Shown: piece by piece, positions 26,090 to 34,585 of the stretch
How the letters are laid out: every line of letters begins with the position of its first letter
How positions within the stretch are numbered: the stretch's first letter is position 1
Source of the DNA: Falsigemmobacter intermedius
GTDB lineage: Bacteria > Pseudomonadota > Alphaproteobacteria > Rhodobacterales > Rhodobacteraceae
DNA length: 64,000 nt
Direction of reading: 5' to 3'
Assembly: GCF_004054105.1 (NCBI RefSeq)
Contig: NZ_SBLC01000005.1
Coordinates: forward strand, 1-64,000
Program-made: the position numbers and the translations under genes
The notes under the pieces: model-generated
Seen by the model: only the letters and a program-made list of their open reading frames with translations
What the model was told of the DNA's origin: nothing
Databases searched by the model: none

Positions 26090-26124
26090 AAAACACCCTC
26101 TCAGCGGTGCTGAGAGGGTGTTTT
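26090..26124 (-). terminator. Terminator of tRNA-Leu copy 1
   Basis: AAAACACCCTCTCAGC (26090-26105) pairs with GCTGAGAGGGTGTTTT (26109-26124) in a 16-bp stem ending in T on either strand. Confidence 0.88.
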
Positions 26125-26136
26125 GTTTCACCGAAA

Positions 26137-26221
26137 TGGTGCCCAGAAAAGGACTCGAACCTTCACGCCTTGCGGCACACGGACCTGAACCGTGCGCGTC
26201 TACCAATTCCGCCATCTGGGC
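26137..26221 (-). tRNA. tRNA-Leu (anticodon CAG), copy 1
   Basis: An 85-nt type-II tRNA on the minus strand. It starts GCCCAGA, has the anticodon loop TTCAGGT (CAG, reads the CUG codon), a variable arm TGCCGCAAGGCG, the T-arm GGTTCGAGTCC and an encoded CCA. Flanking arms ACCGAAA (leader) and TTTCGGT (trailer) are complementary. CUG should be the commonest leucine codon in this GC-rich genome, which may explain extra gene copies. Confidence 0.97.
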
Positions 26222-26239
26222 TCCGTTTCGGTAAGGCAG

Positions 26240-26268
26240 GATTTAGCTGTGTGGCGGGGGAGGGTCAA
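26240..26268 (-). promoter_or_regulatory. Promoter of tRNA-Leu copy 1
   Basis: TTGACC, a 17-bp GC-rich spacer, then TAAATC on the minus strand. A/T tracts upstream (about 26270-26320) resemble an UP element. Confidence 0.75.
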
Positions 26269-26372
26269 TGGCGAAAATCACGAAAAGTGAAAATTTCTGA
26301 AAATTCTTTTCGCAAATTCTGCCGGGAACTCAGAGACTTAAGAGAGGGAAACCTGCGGGGGGTCTGAAATGC

Positions 26373-26407
26373 AAAACACCCTCTCAGCGGTGCTGAGAGG
26401 GTGTTTT
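26373..26407 (-). terminator. Terminator of tRNA-Leu copy 2
   Basis: The same 16-bp hairpin as in copy 1, displaced by exactly 283 bp. Confidence 0.88.
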
Positions 26408-26419
26408 GTTTCACCGAGA

Positions 26420-26504
26420 TGGTGCCCAGAAAAGGACTCGAACCTTCACGCCTTGCGGCACACGGACCTGAACCGTGCGCGTCTACCAATTCCGCCATCT
26501 GGGC
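26420..26504 (-). tRNA. tRNA-Leu (anticodon CAG), copy 2
   Basis: Identical to copy 1 within the mature tRNA. The leader arm is ACCGAGA and the trailer arm TCTCGGT, a paired change relative to copy 1, so the flanking helix is kept. Confidence 0.97.
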
Positions 26505-26522
26505 TCCGTCTCGGTAAGGCAG

Positions 26523-26551
26523 GATTTAGCTGTGTGGCGGGGGAGGGTCAA
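26523..26551 (-). promoter_or_regulatory. Promoter of tRNA-Leu copy 2
   Basis: Identical to the copy 1 promoter: TTGACC, 17 bp, TAAATC, with the same A/T tracts upstream. Confidence 0.75.
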
Positions 26552-26655
26552 TGGCGAAAATCACGAAAAGTGAAAATTTCTGAAAATTCTTTTCGCAAAT
26601 TCTGCCGGGAACTCAGAGACTTAAGAGAGGGAAACCTGCGGGGGGTCTGAAATGC

Positions 26656-26690
26656 AAAACACCCTCTCAGCGGTGCTGAGAGGGTGTTTT
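26656..26690 (-). terminator. Terminator of tRNA-Leu copy 3
   Basis: Third copy of the 16-bp hairpin at the 283-bp spacing. Confidence 0.88.
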
Positions 26691-26702
26691 GTTTCACCGA
26701 GA

Positions 26703-26787
26703 TGGTGCCCAGAAAAGGACTCGAACCTTCACGCCTTGCGGCACACGGACCTGAACCGTGCGCGTCTACCAATTCCGCCATCTGGGC
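26703..26787 (-). tRNA. tRNA-Leu (anticodon CAG), copy 3
   Basis: Same mature sequence as copies 1 and 2. The leader arm is CACCGAGA and the trailer arm TCTCGGTG, which extends the flanking helix to 8 bp. It is the upstream-most copy on the minus strand and probably the ancestral one, because its promoter lies in non-repeated DNA. Confidence 0.97.
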
Positions 26788-26805
26788 TCCGTCTCGGTGA
26801 GGCAG

Positions 26806-26834
26806 GATTTAGCTGTGCCGCCGGGGGGTGTCAA
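26806..26834 (-). promoter_or_regulatory. Promoter of tRNA-Leu copy 3
   Basis: A near-consensus sigma-70 promoter: TTGACA (complement of 26829-26834), 17-bp spacer, TAAATC (complement of 26806-26811). A-rich tracts lie upstream to about 26885. Confidence 0.85.
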
Positions 26835-27079
26835 CACGGCTTTTGCGGAATTTTGCATTTTGGCGGAAGTTTTTGAAATACCGGCTTTTTCCCTGATATG
26901 AGGATCACGCGCGCGCGTAGGCTGCGCGTGAAACCGGCTCCGGCCGTCTGGGCGGCGGCTGACGGCTTTCTCAGCGGGCCTGTGTGAAATCTCCCTGTGC
27001 CCCGCTTTTCCTGCCGGGACTTCTTGCCGCACCCCTGGGGACGGGGTAAAGGAGGGCAAAAGTGGTCAGGAGAAATCGG

Positions 27080-28063
27080 ATGTCGAAGCTCGTCACAATC
27101 TACGGCGGTTCGGGGTTTGTCGGGCGTTACATCGCGCGCCGTCTGGCCAAAGAGGGCTGGCGTGTGCGCGTGGCCGTGCGGCGCCCGAATGAAGCGCTTT
27201 TCGTGCGCGGCTATGGTGCCGTGGGCCAGCTTGAGCCGGTTTTGTGCAACATCCGCGATGAGGCCAGCGTCGCTGCCGCGATGCAGGGCGCAGATGCGGT
27301 GGTGAACTGCGTCGGCGTTCTCAACAGCCTTGGCAAAAACAAATTCGACGCCGTGCATGTCGAAGGGGCAGAGCGCGTGGCGCGCCTGGCTGCTGCCGCA
27401 GGCGTTCCTGCGCTGGTCCATATCTCAGCGATCGGCGCGGATGCGCAGTCGCAAAGCGAATATGCCCGCAGCAAAGCTGAGGGCGAGGCCGCGGTGCTTG
27501 CGGCTTATCCGTCGGCTGTGATCCTGCGCCCTTCGGTGATCTTCGGGATCGAAGATCAGTTCTACAACCGTCTGGGCGGTCTGATCCGTATGGCTCCGCT
27601 GGTTCCGCTGATGGCGGCCTCGACCCGGATGCAGCCGGTGCATGTGGATGACGTGGCCGATGCGGCTGCCCGCGCCGTTCTGGGGCAGGCGGCCCCCGGC
27701 GTCTATGAGCTGGGTGGTCCTGATGTGGTTACCCTGCGTGATGCGGCAGAGCAGGCGCGTGCCGTGATCGGACGCAAGCGGGTCTTCCTGCCGCTGCCGT
27801 CCTTCTTTTTTGCGATCCCGGCAACGATCCTGGATATCGTTCAGGGGATCACCTTCGGATTGATCGCCAATAAAACCGTTACGCGCGACCAGCAGCGCTT
27901 CCTTGCGGCAGATAACGTGGTCTCGGCAGGCGCAAAAGGTTTTGCCGATCTGGGGATTACGCCCCGCGCCGCAGCGCCGCTGCTTGAGGATTATCTCTGG
28001 CAGTACCGCCCGGCCGGGCAATATGCGGCCATCAAACAATCTGCCCGCAATATGCGCGCCTGA
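27080..28063 (+). CDS. NDUFA9-like NAD(P)-binding protein
   Basis: A 327-residue atypical short-chain dehydrogenase opening LVTIYGGSGFVGRYIARRL, with ADAVVNCVGVL, YARSKAEGE and VILRPSVIFG. This is the pattern of the 39-kDa accessory subunit of complex I (NDUFA9) and its alphaproteobacterial relatives, which bind NADPH structurally and may not be active. No other complex I gene is present here, so participation is inferred from family. The ATG at 27080 follows AGGAG. A hairpin terminator lies just after the gene. Confidence 0.82.
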   Translation: MSKLVTIYGGSGFVGRYIARRLAKEGWRVRVAVRRPNEALFVRGYGAVGQLEPVLCNIRDEASVAAAMQGADAVVNCVGVLNSLGKNKFDAVHVEGAERVARLAAAAGVPALVHISAIGADAQSQSEYARSKAEGEAAVLAAYPSAVILRPSVIFGIEDQFYNRLGGLIRMAPLVPLMAASTRMQPVHVDDVADAAARAVLGQAAPGVYELGGPDVVTLRDAAEQARAVIGRKRVFLPLPSFFFAIPATILDIVQGITFGLIANKTVTRDQQRFLAADNVVSAGAKGFADLGITPRAAAPLLEDYLWQYRPAGQYAAIKQSARNMRA

Positions 28064-28068
28064 TCTGT

Positions 28069-28102
28069 GCCCCGCCCGTCAAACGGCGGGGCAAAATCTT
28101 TT
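28069..28102 (+). terminator. Terminator after the NDUFA9-like gene
   Basis: GCCCCGCC (28069-28076) pairs with GGCGGGGC (28085-28092), followed by an A/T-rich run. Confidence 0.65.
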
Positions 28103-28200
28103 GGCGCGGGCCGCTTCGCATGGTATCGGCGCGAAGGGCAGGTTAGAGTGCCCGGGCCGGACGCCTGTCCGGGCCTTTCAGTTCAAGGACGGAGCCGCCT

Positions 28201-28446
28201 ATGTCAGAGCCCATGTCAGAGATCGCATCCCTCAGCTTTGAGGCCGCTATGGCGCGCCTGGAAGAGATTGTGCGGAAACTCGAATCGGGCTCTGTGCCGT
28301 TGGAAGAATCGATCGCGCTTTATGAGCAGGGCTCGGCCCTGAAGGCGCAATGCGACCGGGTTCTGCGCGCCGCCGAGGAAAAGATCGAAAAAATCCGCAG
28401 CCGCGATGGTGTCGCGGTCGGGACTGAGCCTGCCGAAGGTCTTTGA
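28201..28446 (+). CDS. xseB: Exodeoxyribonuclease VII small subunit
   Basis: An 81-residue helical protein with the XseB signature SFEAAMARLEEIVRKLESG and PLEESIALYEQG. It coats the large subunit XseA in exonuclease VII, which degrades single-stranded DNA. xseA is not in the window. It begins behind GGAGCCGCCT and is fused by a TGATG junction to the polyprenyl synthase gene, as is usual for the xseB-ispA-dxs arrangement in bacteria. An alternative in-frame ATG lies four codons in. Confidence 0.94.
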   Translation: MSEPMSEIASLSFEAAMARLEEIVRKLESGSVPLEESIALYEQGSALKAQCDRVLRAAEEKIEKIRSRDGVAVGTEPAEGL

Positions 28447-29312
28447 TGTTTCCGACACGTCTGGCCTGCGCACAGGAACGGATCGCGGCCCATCTTGAGC
28501 GCCGTATGGCCCATCTGCCTGAGGGGCCGGTGACTGAGGCCATGCGCTATGCCGTCCAGGGCGGCAAACGCCTGCGCGGCTTTCTGGTGCTGGAATCGGC
28601 GGCCCTTCACGGCATCGGCGAAGAGATCGCGCTGGATGCGGCGGCGGCGGTTGAATGCCTTCATGCCTATAGCCTTGTGCATGACGATCTGCCGAGCATG
28701 GACAACGACGATCTGCGTCGCGGCCTGCCGACGGTGCATGTCAAATGGGATGAAGCCACCGCCGTTCTGGCCGGGGATGCGTTGCAAACCTTTGCCTTTG
28801 AGCTGCTGACCCTGCCGCAATCGCTGCCTGCCGGGCGTCGTCTGGCGCTGGTTGCAGAGCTGGCCCGGGCATCCGGGGCCGAAGGGATGGTTTACGGTCA
28901 GGCGCTTGATATCGCGGCCGAGACGGCTTCGACGCCGCTGACGCTGGCAGAGATCACCCGGCTTCAGGCCGGGAAAACCGGTGCTCTGATCCGCTTTTCG
29001 GCCATGTCCGGTGCTTTGATGGCGGGGGCCGATCCGGCGCCGCTTGCGGCCTATGCCGATGCCATCGGGCTTGCCTTCCAGATCGCAGATGACCTTCTGG
29101 ACGTCGAAGGTGATGCGGATAAGGCGGGCAAGAAGCTGCGCAAAGACGCAGAGGCCGGAAAAGCCACCTTCGTCTCACTGCTGGGCATTGCGGGCGCGCG
29201 CGCCCGTGCCGAAGCGCTGGTTGCAGAGGCGGGGGCCGCGCTGGCCCTTTATGGCTCTGCGGCTGCAACCCTTATCGATACCGCACGTTTTACCATTTCG
29301 CGCGACAGCTAA
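28446..29312 (+). CDS. ispA: Farnesyl/geranyl diphosphate synthase
   Basis: A 288-residue trans-prenyltransferase that condenses isopentenyl diphosphate with allylic diphosphates. The first aspartate-rich motif is in [15 protein letters not shown] and the second in [23 protein letters not shown] is the substrate-binding start. Two residues between the aspartates of the first motif follow the short-chain FPP synthase type. It lies between xseB and dxs in an isoprenoid operon. The ATG at 28446 overlaps the xseB stop; a TTG one codon earlier is less likely. Confidence 0.94.
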   Translation: MFPTRLACAQERIAAHLERRMAHLPEGPVTEAMRYAVQGGKRLRGFLVLESAALHGIGEEIALDAAAAVECLHAYSLVHDDLPSMDNDDLRRGLPTVHVKWDEATAVLAGDALQTFAFELLTLPQSLPAGRRLALVAELARASGAEGMVYGQALDIAAETASTPLTLAEITRLQAGKTGALIRFSAMSGALMAGADPAPLAAYADAIGLAFQIADDLLDVEGDADKAGKKLRKDAEAGKATFVSLLGIAGARARAEALVAEAGAALALYGSAAATLIDTARFTISRDS

Positions 29313-29331
29313 CGCCCCGGGAGGCCGCGCC

Positions 29332-31251
29332 ATGAGCAGCACAAATCGCCCTGCCACTCCGACGCTCGACCGCGTCATTGTTCCCGCTGATATGCGCGGG
29401 CTTTCGGACCGTGAGCTGAAAACGCTGGCGGATGAGTTGCGCGCTGAGACGATCTCGGCGGTTTCCGTCACCGGCGGGCACCTTGGTGCGGGCCTGGGCG
29501 TGGTGGAGCTGACCGTGGCACTGCACGCGGTTTTTGAGGCACCGCGCGACAAGATTATCTGGGATGTGGGGCATCAGTGCTATCCGCATAAAATCCTGAC
29601 CGGCCGGCGCGAGCGCATCCGCACCCTGCGGATGGAGGGCGGGCTGTCCGGTTTCACCAAGCGCTCGGAATCGGTCTATGATCCCTTCGGGGCGGCGCAT
29701 AGCTCCACTTCGATCTCGGCGGCGCTTGGCTTTGCGGCGGCGCGGGATCTCGGCGGCGATCCGGGCGATGCGGTGGCGGTGATCGGCGATGGCTCGATGT
29801 CGGCGGGCATGGCCTTTGAGGCGATGAACAATGCGGGCCATCTGAAAAAGCGGATGTTCATCATTCTGAACGACAATGAGATGTCGATTGCCCCCCCGGT
29901 GGGCGCGCTTTCGGCCTATCTCTCAAAACTTTATGCCGGAACCCCGCTGCATGAGCTGAAAGAAGTCGCCAAAGGCGCGGTGAAATTCCTGCCTGAGCCC
30001 TTCCAGGAAGGCGCGAAACGCGCCCGAGATATGCTCAAAGGGATCGCTGTCGGCGGCACCCTCTTCGAATCGCTTGGCATTTCCTACATCGGCCCGATCG
30101 ACGGCCATGATCTCGACCAGCTTCTGCCGGTTCTGCGGGCCGCAAAATCCCGCGCCACGGGGCCGGTGCTGATCCATGTGCTGACCAAAAAGGGCAAGGG
30201 CTATGCCCCGGCCGAGCGTGCGCGTGACAAGGGCCATGCCACCGGCAAATTCGACGTGCTGACCGGCGAGCAGGTGAAGGCACCTTCCAACGCGCCCTCT
30301 TACACCAGTGTTTTTGCCAAAAGCCTGATCCGCGAGGCCGAATCGGATGGCAAAATCGTCGCCATTACGGCGGCCATGCCGGATGGCACCGGGCTGAACC
30401 TCTTTGCTGAGCGCTTCCCGGCGCGGCTCTTTGATGTGGGCATCGCTGAGCAGCATGCGGTGACCTTCGCGGCGGGTCTTGCGGCGGGCGGGCTGAAGCC
30501 CTTTTGCGCGCTTTATTCGACCTTCCTGCAGCGCGGCTATGATCAGGTGGTGCATGATGTGGCGATTCAGCGCCTGCCGGTGCGCTTTGCCATCGACCGC
30601 GCGGGCCTTGTGGGGGCCGATGGTGCGACCCATGCGGGATCGTTTGACATCGCCTTCCTGGCCAACCTGCCCGATATGGTGCTGATGGCGGCGGCCGATG
30701 AGGCAGAGCTTGTGCATATGGTCGCCACGGCGGCTGCGATCGATGACCGCCCCTCTGCCTTCCGCTTTCCGCGCGGGGAAGGGGTTGGGGTTGATATGCC
30801 CGAGCGCGGCGTGCCGCTGGAGATCGGCAAAGGCCGCATCATCCGTGAGGGCAGCCGGGTCGCGCTTCTCTCTTTCGGCACGCGTCTGGCAGAGGTGAAA
30901 AAGGCCGCCGAATCGCTGGCCGCACGCGGGCTCTCGCCCACCGTAGCGGATGCGCGTTTTGCAAAGCCTCTCGACCGCGATCTCATCCTGCAGCTGGCCC
31001 GCCACCATGAGGCGCTGATCACCATCGAAGAAGGCGCCGTTGGTGGCTTTGGCAGTCATGTCGCGCAGCTTCTGGCGGATGAGGCGGTCTTTGACCACGG
31101 GCTGAAGTTCCGCTCGATGGTGCTGCCCGATATCTTCATCGATCAGGCCAGCCCCGAAGCCATGTACCGTGTCGCGGGCATGGAAGCGGCGCAGATTGAG
31201 GCGAAGGTTCTGGCAACGCTCGGCGTTGAAAGCCTTGGGAAGCGCGCATGA
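29332..31251 (+). CDS. dxs: 1-deoxy-D-xylulose-5-phosphate synthase
   Basis: Dxs joins pyruvate and glyceraldehyde-3-phosphate with thiamine diphosphate, the first step of the MEP isoprenoid pathway. The 639-residue protein has the N-terminal ThDP region ([35 protein letters not shown]), the central transketolase pyrimidine domain ([32 protein letters not shown]) and the C-terminal domain. The ATG at 29332 follows GGAGGCCGCGCC; an upstream frame from 29044 overlaps ispA and is rejected. The last codons overlap mtnN (ATGA). Confidence 0.97.
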   Translation: MSSTNRPATPTLDRVIVPADMRGLSDRELKTLADELRAETISAVSVTGGHLGAGLGVVELTVALHAVFEAPRDKIIWDVGHQCYPHKILTGRRERIRTLRMEGGLSGFTKRSESVYDPFGAAHSSTSISAALGFAAARDLGGDPGDAVAVIGDGSMSAGMAFEAMNNAGHLKKRMFIILNDNEMSIAPPVGALSAYLSKLYAGTPLHELKEVAKGAVKFLPEPFQEGAKRARDMLKGIAVGGTLFESLGISYIGPIDGHDLDQLLPVLRAAKSRATGPVLIHVLTKKGKGYAPAERARDKGHATGKFDVLTGEQVKAPSNAPSYTSVFAKSLIREAESDGKIVAITAAMPDGTGLNLFAERFPARLFDVGIAEQHAVTFAAGLAAGGLKPFCALYSTFLQRGYDQVVHDVAIQRLPVRFAIDRAGLVGADGATHAGSFDIAFLANLPDMVLMAAADEAELVHMVATAAAIDDRPSAFRFPRGEGVGVDMPERGVPLEIGKGRIIREGSRVALLSFGTRLAEVKKAAESLAARGLSPTVADARFAKPLDRDLILQLARHHEALITIEEGAVGGFGSHVAQLLADEAVFDHGLKFRSMVLPDIFIDQASPEAMYRVAGMEAAQIEAKVLATLGVESLGKRA

Positions 31252-31889
31252 GCGGGATCCGCACGGACCGCCTGGGCGGCCTGCCGGTGCTTTTCGTGAT
31301 GGCGGCCCAGGCTGAATATGGCCCGGCGCTGCAGGCGCGGATCACGCCGGTGATGACCGGGATCGGTCCGGTGGAGGGGGCCGTTTCGCTCACGGCAGCG
31401 CTTTCGGCTCTGGCCGCACGGCATGAGCTTCCGGCTCTGGTCGTCTCGCTCGGCTCTGCCGGATCGCGCAGCCTCGTGCAGGGGGAGGTCTATCAGGCCT
31501 CCTCCGTCTCCTGGCGCGATATGGATGCCTCGGCGCTTGGTTTTGAAAAGGGGCGCACGCCGCTTCTTGATCTGCCCGCAGAAGTCACGCTTGTCGAAGC
31601 GGTTCCCGGCCTGCCTCAGGCAAGGCTGTCGACCGGCGGCAATGTGGTCTCGGGTGCCGCTTACGATGCGATCGACGCTGATATGGTCGATATGGAGACC
31701 TGGGCCCATATGCGGGCAGCGGCCCGTTTTGGCCTGCCGCTGCTGGGGCTGCGGGGCATCTCGGATGGTGCGGAGGAGCTGCGCGGTTATTCGGACTGGA
31801 CGGCGCTACTGGGGGTGATCGACACACGTCTGGCAGAGGCGGTGGATCGTCTTGAGGCGGCGCTGGCAGAGGGCATGATTGCCCTGTGA
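31248..31889 (+). CDS. mtnN: MTA/SAH nucleosidase-type phosphorylase
   Basis: A 213-residue nucleoside-phosphorylase-fold protein. It contains [47 protein letters not shown] and [11 protein letters not shown], matching 5'-methylthioadenosine/S-adenosylhomocysteine nucleosidase. The catalytic aspartate is in GISDGA. It recycles by-products of polyamine and methyl-transfer chemistry. The start overlaps dxs by 4 nt. The family is broad and the exact substrate should be treated as probable rather than certain. Confidence 0.82.
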   Translation: MSGIRTDRLGGLPVLFVMAAQAEYGPALQARITPVMTGIGPVEGAVSLTAALSALAARHELPALVVSLGSAGSRSLVQGEVYQASSVSWRDMDASALGFEKGRTPLLDLPAEVTLVEAVPGLPQARLSTGGNVVSGAAYDAIDADMVDMETWAHMRAAARFGLPLLGLRGISDGAEELRGYSDWTALLGVIDTRLAEAVDRLEAALAEGMIAL

Positions 31890-31902
31890 GAAGGGGAAAG
31901 TG

Positions 31903-32724
31903 ATGCGTGTTTTATGTCTAGGAACCGGCTATGTGGCGCAGCATCTGGCGCGCGCTCTGCCGGGGGCTGAGATCTTCGGCACCACCAGGGATGCGGCAAA
32001 ACACGCGGAACTGAGGGCGCTTGGTATCACGCCGCTTTCTCCGGAAGACCTTGATTTTGAAGGATTCACCCATATTCTGGTCTCAGCGGGTCCGGGTGCC
32101 GGGGGGGATCCTTTCCTGACCCGCTATGCGCAGGCGCTTCCGACGGCAAACCCGGTCTGGGTGGGCTATCTGTCGGCCACTTCTGTCTATGGCGATCACC
32201 AGGGGGCCTGGGTGGATGAAGAGACCCCGCCCGCGCCCACGGGCCCGCGCGGTGCGCAGCGCCTTGCGGCAGAGCAGGCCTGGGCGGCGACGGGGCTGCC
32301 GCTGCATATCTTCCGTCTGGCGGGGATTTACGGGCCCGGCCGTTCGCCGCTGGACCGGCTCAGGGCCGGAGATGCGCGGCGCATCGTCAAGCCGGGGCAG
32401 TATTTCTCGCGTATCCATGTGGAAGATATCGTTCAGGTTATTCTGGCCTCCATGCGCGCTCCGGCGCCGGGGCTTGTGATCAATGTGGCCGATGATGATC
32501 CCGCGCCGCCGCAGGATGTCATCACCTTTGCCGCCGGTCTCCTGGGGGTGGCTCCGCCCCCTGAAGAGGACTTTGAGACCGCGCAGATGTCGGCCATGGC
32601 GCGCAGTTTTTATGACGACAACAAGCGCGTCACCAATGCGCGGATGAAGGCCCGTCTGGACCTGGGCCTTCGGCATACTGACTACCGCGAGGGCCTTCGC
32701 GCCCTGCTGGCGGAAGGTCACTGA
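31903..32724 (+). CDS. NAD(P)-dependent epimerase/reductase (YeeZ-like)
   Basis: A 273-residue Rossmann protein opening RVLCLGTGYVAQHLARAL, with SATSVYGDHQGAWVDE, a FRLAGIYGPGRSPLDRL segment and IHVEDIVQVI. This matches SDR-family proteins such as YeeZ. The canonical tyrosine-lysine pair is not clearly present: after SVYGDH the expected YxxxK is replaced by RGAQRLAAEQA. Its substrate is unknown. The start at 31903 is preferred to 31879, which overlaps mtnN. The end overlaps the converging phosphatase by 7 bp. Confidence 0.75.
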   Translation: MRVLCLGTGYVAQHLARALPGAEIFGTTRDAAKHAELRALGITPLSPEDLDFEGFTHILVSAGPGAGGDPFLTRYAQALPTANPVWVGYLSATSVYGDHQGAWVDEETPPAPTGPRGAQRLAAEQAWAATGLPLHIFRLAGIYGPGRSPLDRLRAGDARRIVKPGQYFSRIHVEDIVQVILASMRAPAPGLVINVADDDPAPPQDVITFAAGLLGVAPPPEEDFETAQMSAMARSFYDDNKRVTNARMKARLDLGLRHTDYREGLRALLAEGH

Positions 32725-33296
32725 GCGGGCAGTTCGTCCACGCGCAAAAGCTGCCGCCGCCCGTCCTCGTGCCAGAGTATCTCGGTCAGTGAGAGCGGGC
32801 GGATGTATTGGCCAAGCGCCTCGGTCGCGGTCTGTCCGGTGGCCCGCTGCACCTGGGTCAGGATCGCGCCGTAATGCGCCACGATGATGACCGTGCCGCC
32901 CTGATGCAGGCGCTGCGCCGCGCGTTCAATCCGCGCGGAGGTGGCGTTCCAGCTTTCGCCCTCAGGCGGGCAGAGATCGCCCGGGTTTTCCCAATAGGCG
33001 CGGCTCAGCTCCGGGTCGCGGGCTGAAACCTCTGCGGGCAGAAGGCCGTCCCAGGAGCCGAAGTTGATCTCGCGCAGATCCGGGTCATGCGGCAGGCGTG
33101 GCTGTCCCCGGTTCAGGGCATCCGCCGTTGCCACCGCCCGGATCAGATCCGACGAGATCATCCGCGCCTCAGCCGGCAGCCCCTCGCGGATCTGCGCGAT
33201 CAGCGCGGTCTGGGACAGATCCGCCGGAACATCGCGCCAGCCTGTGATGGCTTTTTGATGGGTCGGCCCGTGGCGCAGCCAGAGAAAGCGGGTCAT
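32718..33296 (-). CDS. Histidine phosphatase family protein (possible alpha-ribazole phosphatase)
   Basis: A 192-residue phosphoglycerate-mutase-fold protein. The catalytic RHG is present in LWLRHGPTHQ, with SSDLIRAVATAD, the acidic EINFGSWDG and the second histidine in VIIVAHYGAIL. It overlaps the cobU-like gene by 4 nt. In cobalamin pathways CobC removes the 5'-phosphate of alpha-ribazole phosphate, so the neighbour suggests that role. A housekeeping phosphatase is also possible. The protein ends the tauE-hydrolase-cobU operon. Confidence 0.78.
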   Translation of the reverse strand: MTRFLWLRHGPTHQKAITGWRDVPADLSQTALIAQIREGLPAEARMISSDLIRAVATADALNRGQPRLPHDPDLREINFGSWDGLLPAEVSARDPELSRAYWENPGDLCPPEGESWNATSARIERAAQRLHQGGTVIIVAHYGAILTQVQRATGQTATEALGQYIRPLSLTEILWHEDGRRQLLRVDELPAQ

Positions 33297-33808
33297 GGCA
33301 GATCCCCCTTCAGCGCGAGCGGAAGACCGGCGATGGTGGTCACCACCCGATCGGCCCGGGCCGCAAGGCGCTGATTCAGTCGCCCCTGGGCATCGCGAAA
33401 GGCGCGGGCGAGCGCATTTTCAGGCACGATCCCCCAGCCGACTTCGTTCGAGACAAGGGTGATCGGGCAGGGGTGCTCTGTCAGCGCGGCCTCCAGCGCT
33501 TCGGTCTCTGCCCCAGGGTCAGATCCGGCGAGCAGATGATTGCTCAGCCACAGGGTCAGGCAATCGACCAGCACACGCCCCTCACGGATCCCGCGCAGCC
33601 GGGGCGCCAGATCGCGGGGGGCCTCATGGGTGATCCAGTCGGGGCCGCGATCGATCTGATGCTGCGCGATACGCGCAGCCATCTCGGCATCAAAGGCTTC
33701 TGCGGTGGCGATGTAATGCCATGGCCCCGGCCCGCTGCGCACCAGGCCTTCGGCATAGCGCGATTTGCCCGAGCGCGCGCCGCCGACCACGAGCGTCAGA
33801 TCAGCCAC
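33293..33808 (-). CDS. cobU: Adenosylcobinamide kinase/guanylyltransferase
   Basis: A 171-residue bifunctional nucleotide-loop enzyme of cobalamin assembly. It begins VADLTLVVGGARSGKSRYAE with a P-loop, followed by YIATAEAFDAEMAARIAQH, VDCLTLWLSNHL and VSNEVGWGIVPENALARAFR, all CobU/CobP landmarks. I chose the GTG at 33808, with GGAGG upstream and inside the stop of the hydrolase gene; an upstream ATG would extend it 19 codons. It phosphorylates adenosylcobinamide and attaches GMP. Confidence 0.94.
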   Translation of the reverse strand: MADLTLVVGGARSGKSRYAEGLVRSGPGPWHYIATAEAFDAEMAARIAQHQIDRGPDWITHEAPRDLAPRLRGIREGRVLVDCLTLWLSNHLLAGSDPGAETEALEAALTEHPCPITLVSNEVGWGIVPENALARAFRDAQGRLNQRLAARADRVVTTIAGLPLALKGDLP

Positions 33809-34574
33809 CCGTTGCCTCCATCCAGGCGATGACCGAGGCTTCAAACTCCCGTGGCTTTTCGGCATGCAGCCAGTGGCCTGCCCCGGAGAGCTTCACGAAA
33901 CGCGCTTTGGGAAACTGCGCGGAGATCAGCGGCTTATGCTCAGGCCTGACGTAATGCGAATTCGCACCGGTCAGAAAAAGTGCCGGACCCTCATAGATGC
34001 CTCCGGTCCCCGGCCAGCCGGTGATCTTCTCCATCTCGGCCTCGAGGACGTCGAGGTTCAGCCGCCAGCGCGGCGAATCGCTTTTCAGATCCAGGCTTTG
34101 CAGGAAAAACGCCCGCAGCGCCGGATCATCCAGGTTTTCCTGCAGCCGCCGGTCAGCCTCCAGGCGGGAGCCGTTGAGTCCTTCAAGGGGCAGTCCCCGC
34201 ATCGCGGCGATATAGGCGCTTTGCGAGTGGTTATAGGCAACGGGGGCAATATCCGCGACGATCAGGCGGCGCACCAGATCCGGCTGCGTCAGCGCCAGAT
34301 GCATCGCGGCTTTGCCGCCCATGGAATGGCCCAGCACATCGGCCTGTCCGCCATGGGCTGCGATCACCTCTGCCAGATCCGCGGCCATATCGGCGTAGCT
34401 CTGGCTTCCGGCGCGGGGGCTTTCGCCGTGGTTGCGCTGATCGACGGCCAGGACGGGACCACGGGCGGAGAGCCGTTTCGCAATCGCGCCCCAGTTTCGC
34501 CCCGAGCCGAAAAGCCCGTGCACGATCAGCAGCGGAACGCCCGCCCCCTCGCCGTGACGAATGATATTGAGCAT
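33801..34574 (-). CDS. Alpha/beta-hydrolase (YbfF-like esterase)
   Basis: A 257-residue alpha/beta hydrolase with oxyanion-hole segment VHGLFGSGRNW, the nucleophile elbow GHSMGG, an acid within FLTGANSHYVRPEH and the catalytic histidine in SGAGHWLHAEKP. This is the YbfF/lysophospholipase-like group. Substrate is unknown. It lies 11 bp after the TauE-type gene and overlaps the GTG of cobU, so it belongs to the same operon, without an obvious functional link to cobalamin. Confidence 0.85.
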   Translation of the reverse strand: MLNIIRHGEGAGVPLLIVHGLFGSGRNWGAIAKRLSARGPVLAVDQRNHGESPRAGSQSYADMAADLAEVIAAHGGQADVLGHSMGGKAAMHLALTQPDLVRRLIVADIAPVAYNHSQSAYIAAMRGLPLEGLNGSRLEADRRLQENLDDPALRAFFLQSLDLKSDSPRWRLNLDVLEAEMEKITGWPGTGGIYEGPALFLTGANSHYVRPEHKPLISAQFPKARFVKLSGAGHWLHAEKPREFEASVIAWMEATGG

Positions 34575-34585
34575 ATCAGCCCTCC

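Larger units (their letters stand above)
26081..26817 (-). repeat. 283-bp tandem array carrying three tRNA-Leu(CAG) units
   Basis: Units begin at 26081, 26364 and 26647, an exact 283-bp period; the third is partial and loses identity near 26817. Each unit holds a terminator hairpin and a tRNA-Leu; the two complete units also hold a promoter and AT-rich upstream DNA. Units differ at only a few positions, and those noted lie just outside the tRNA in leader and trailer. The third tRNA has its own non-repeat promoter. This looks like a recent tandem amplification or an array kept alike by gene conversion. Confidence 0.93.

Noticed and set aside
26027-26781. Short open frames of about 77 residues repeated three times across the tRNA-Leu array (for example starting MAELVDAHGSG)
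   Set aside because: These are translations of the tRNA-Leu gene and its flanks, repeated because the unit is repeated. They have no ribosome binding site and are not genes.
26081-26817. A CRISPR-like appearance of regularly spaced repeats
   Set aside because: The period is 283 bp and each unit contains a tRNA, promoter and terminator. CRISPR repeats are much shorter and have unique spacers.
32718-33808. A complete cobalamin synthesis cluster
   Set aside because: Only a CobU-type gene and a histidine phosphatase that could be CobC are present. Other cobalamin genes are absent from the window.
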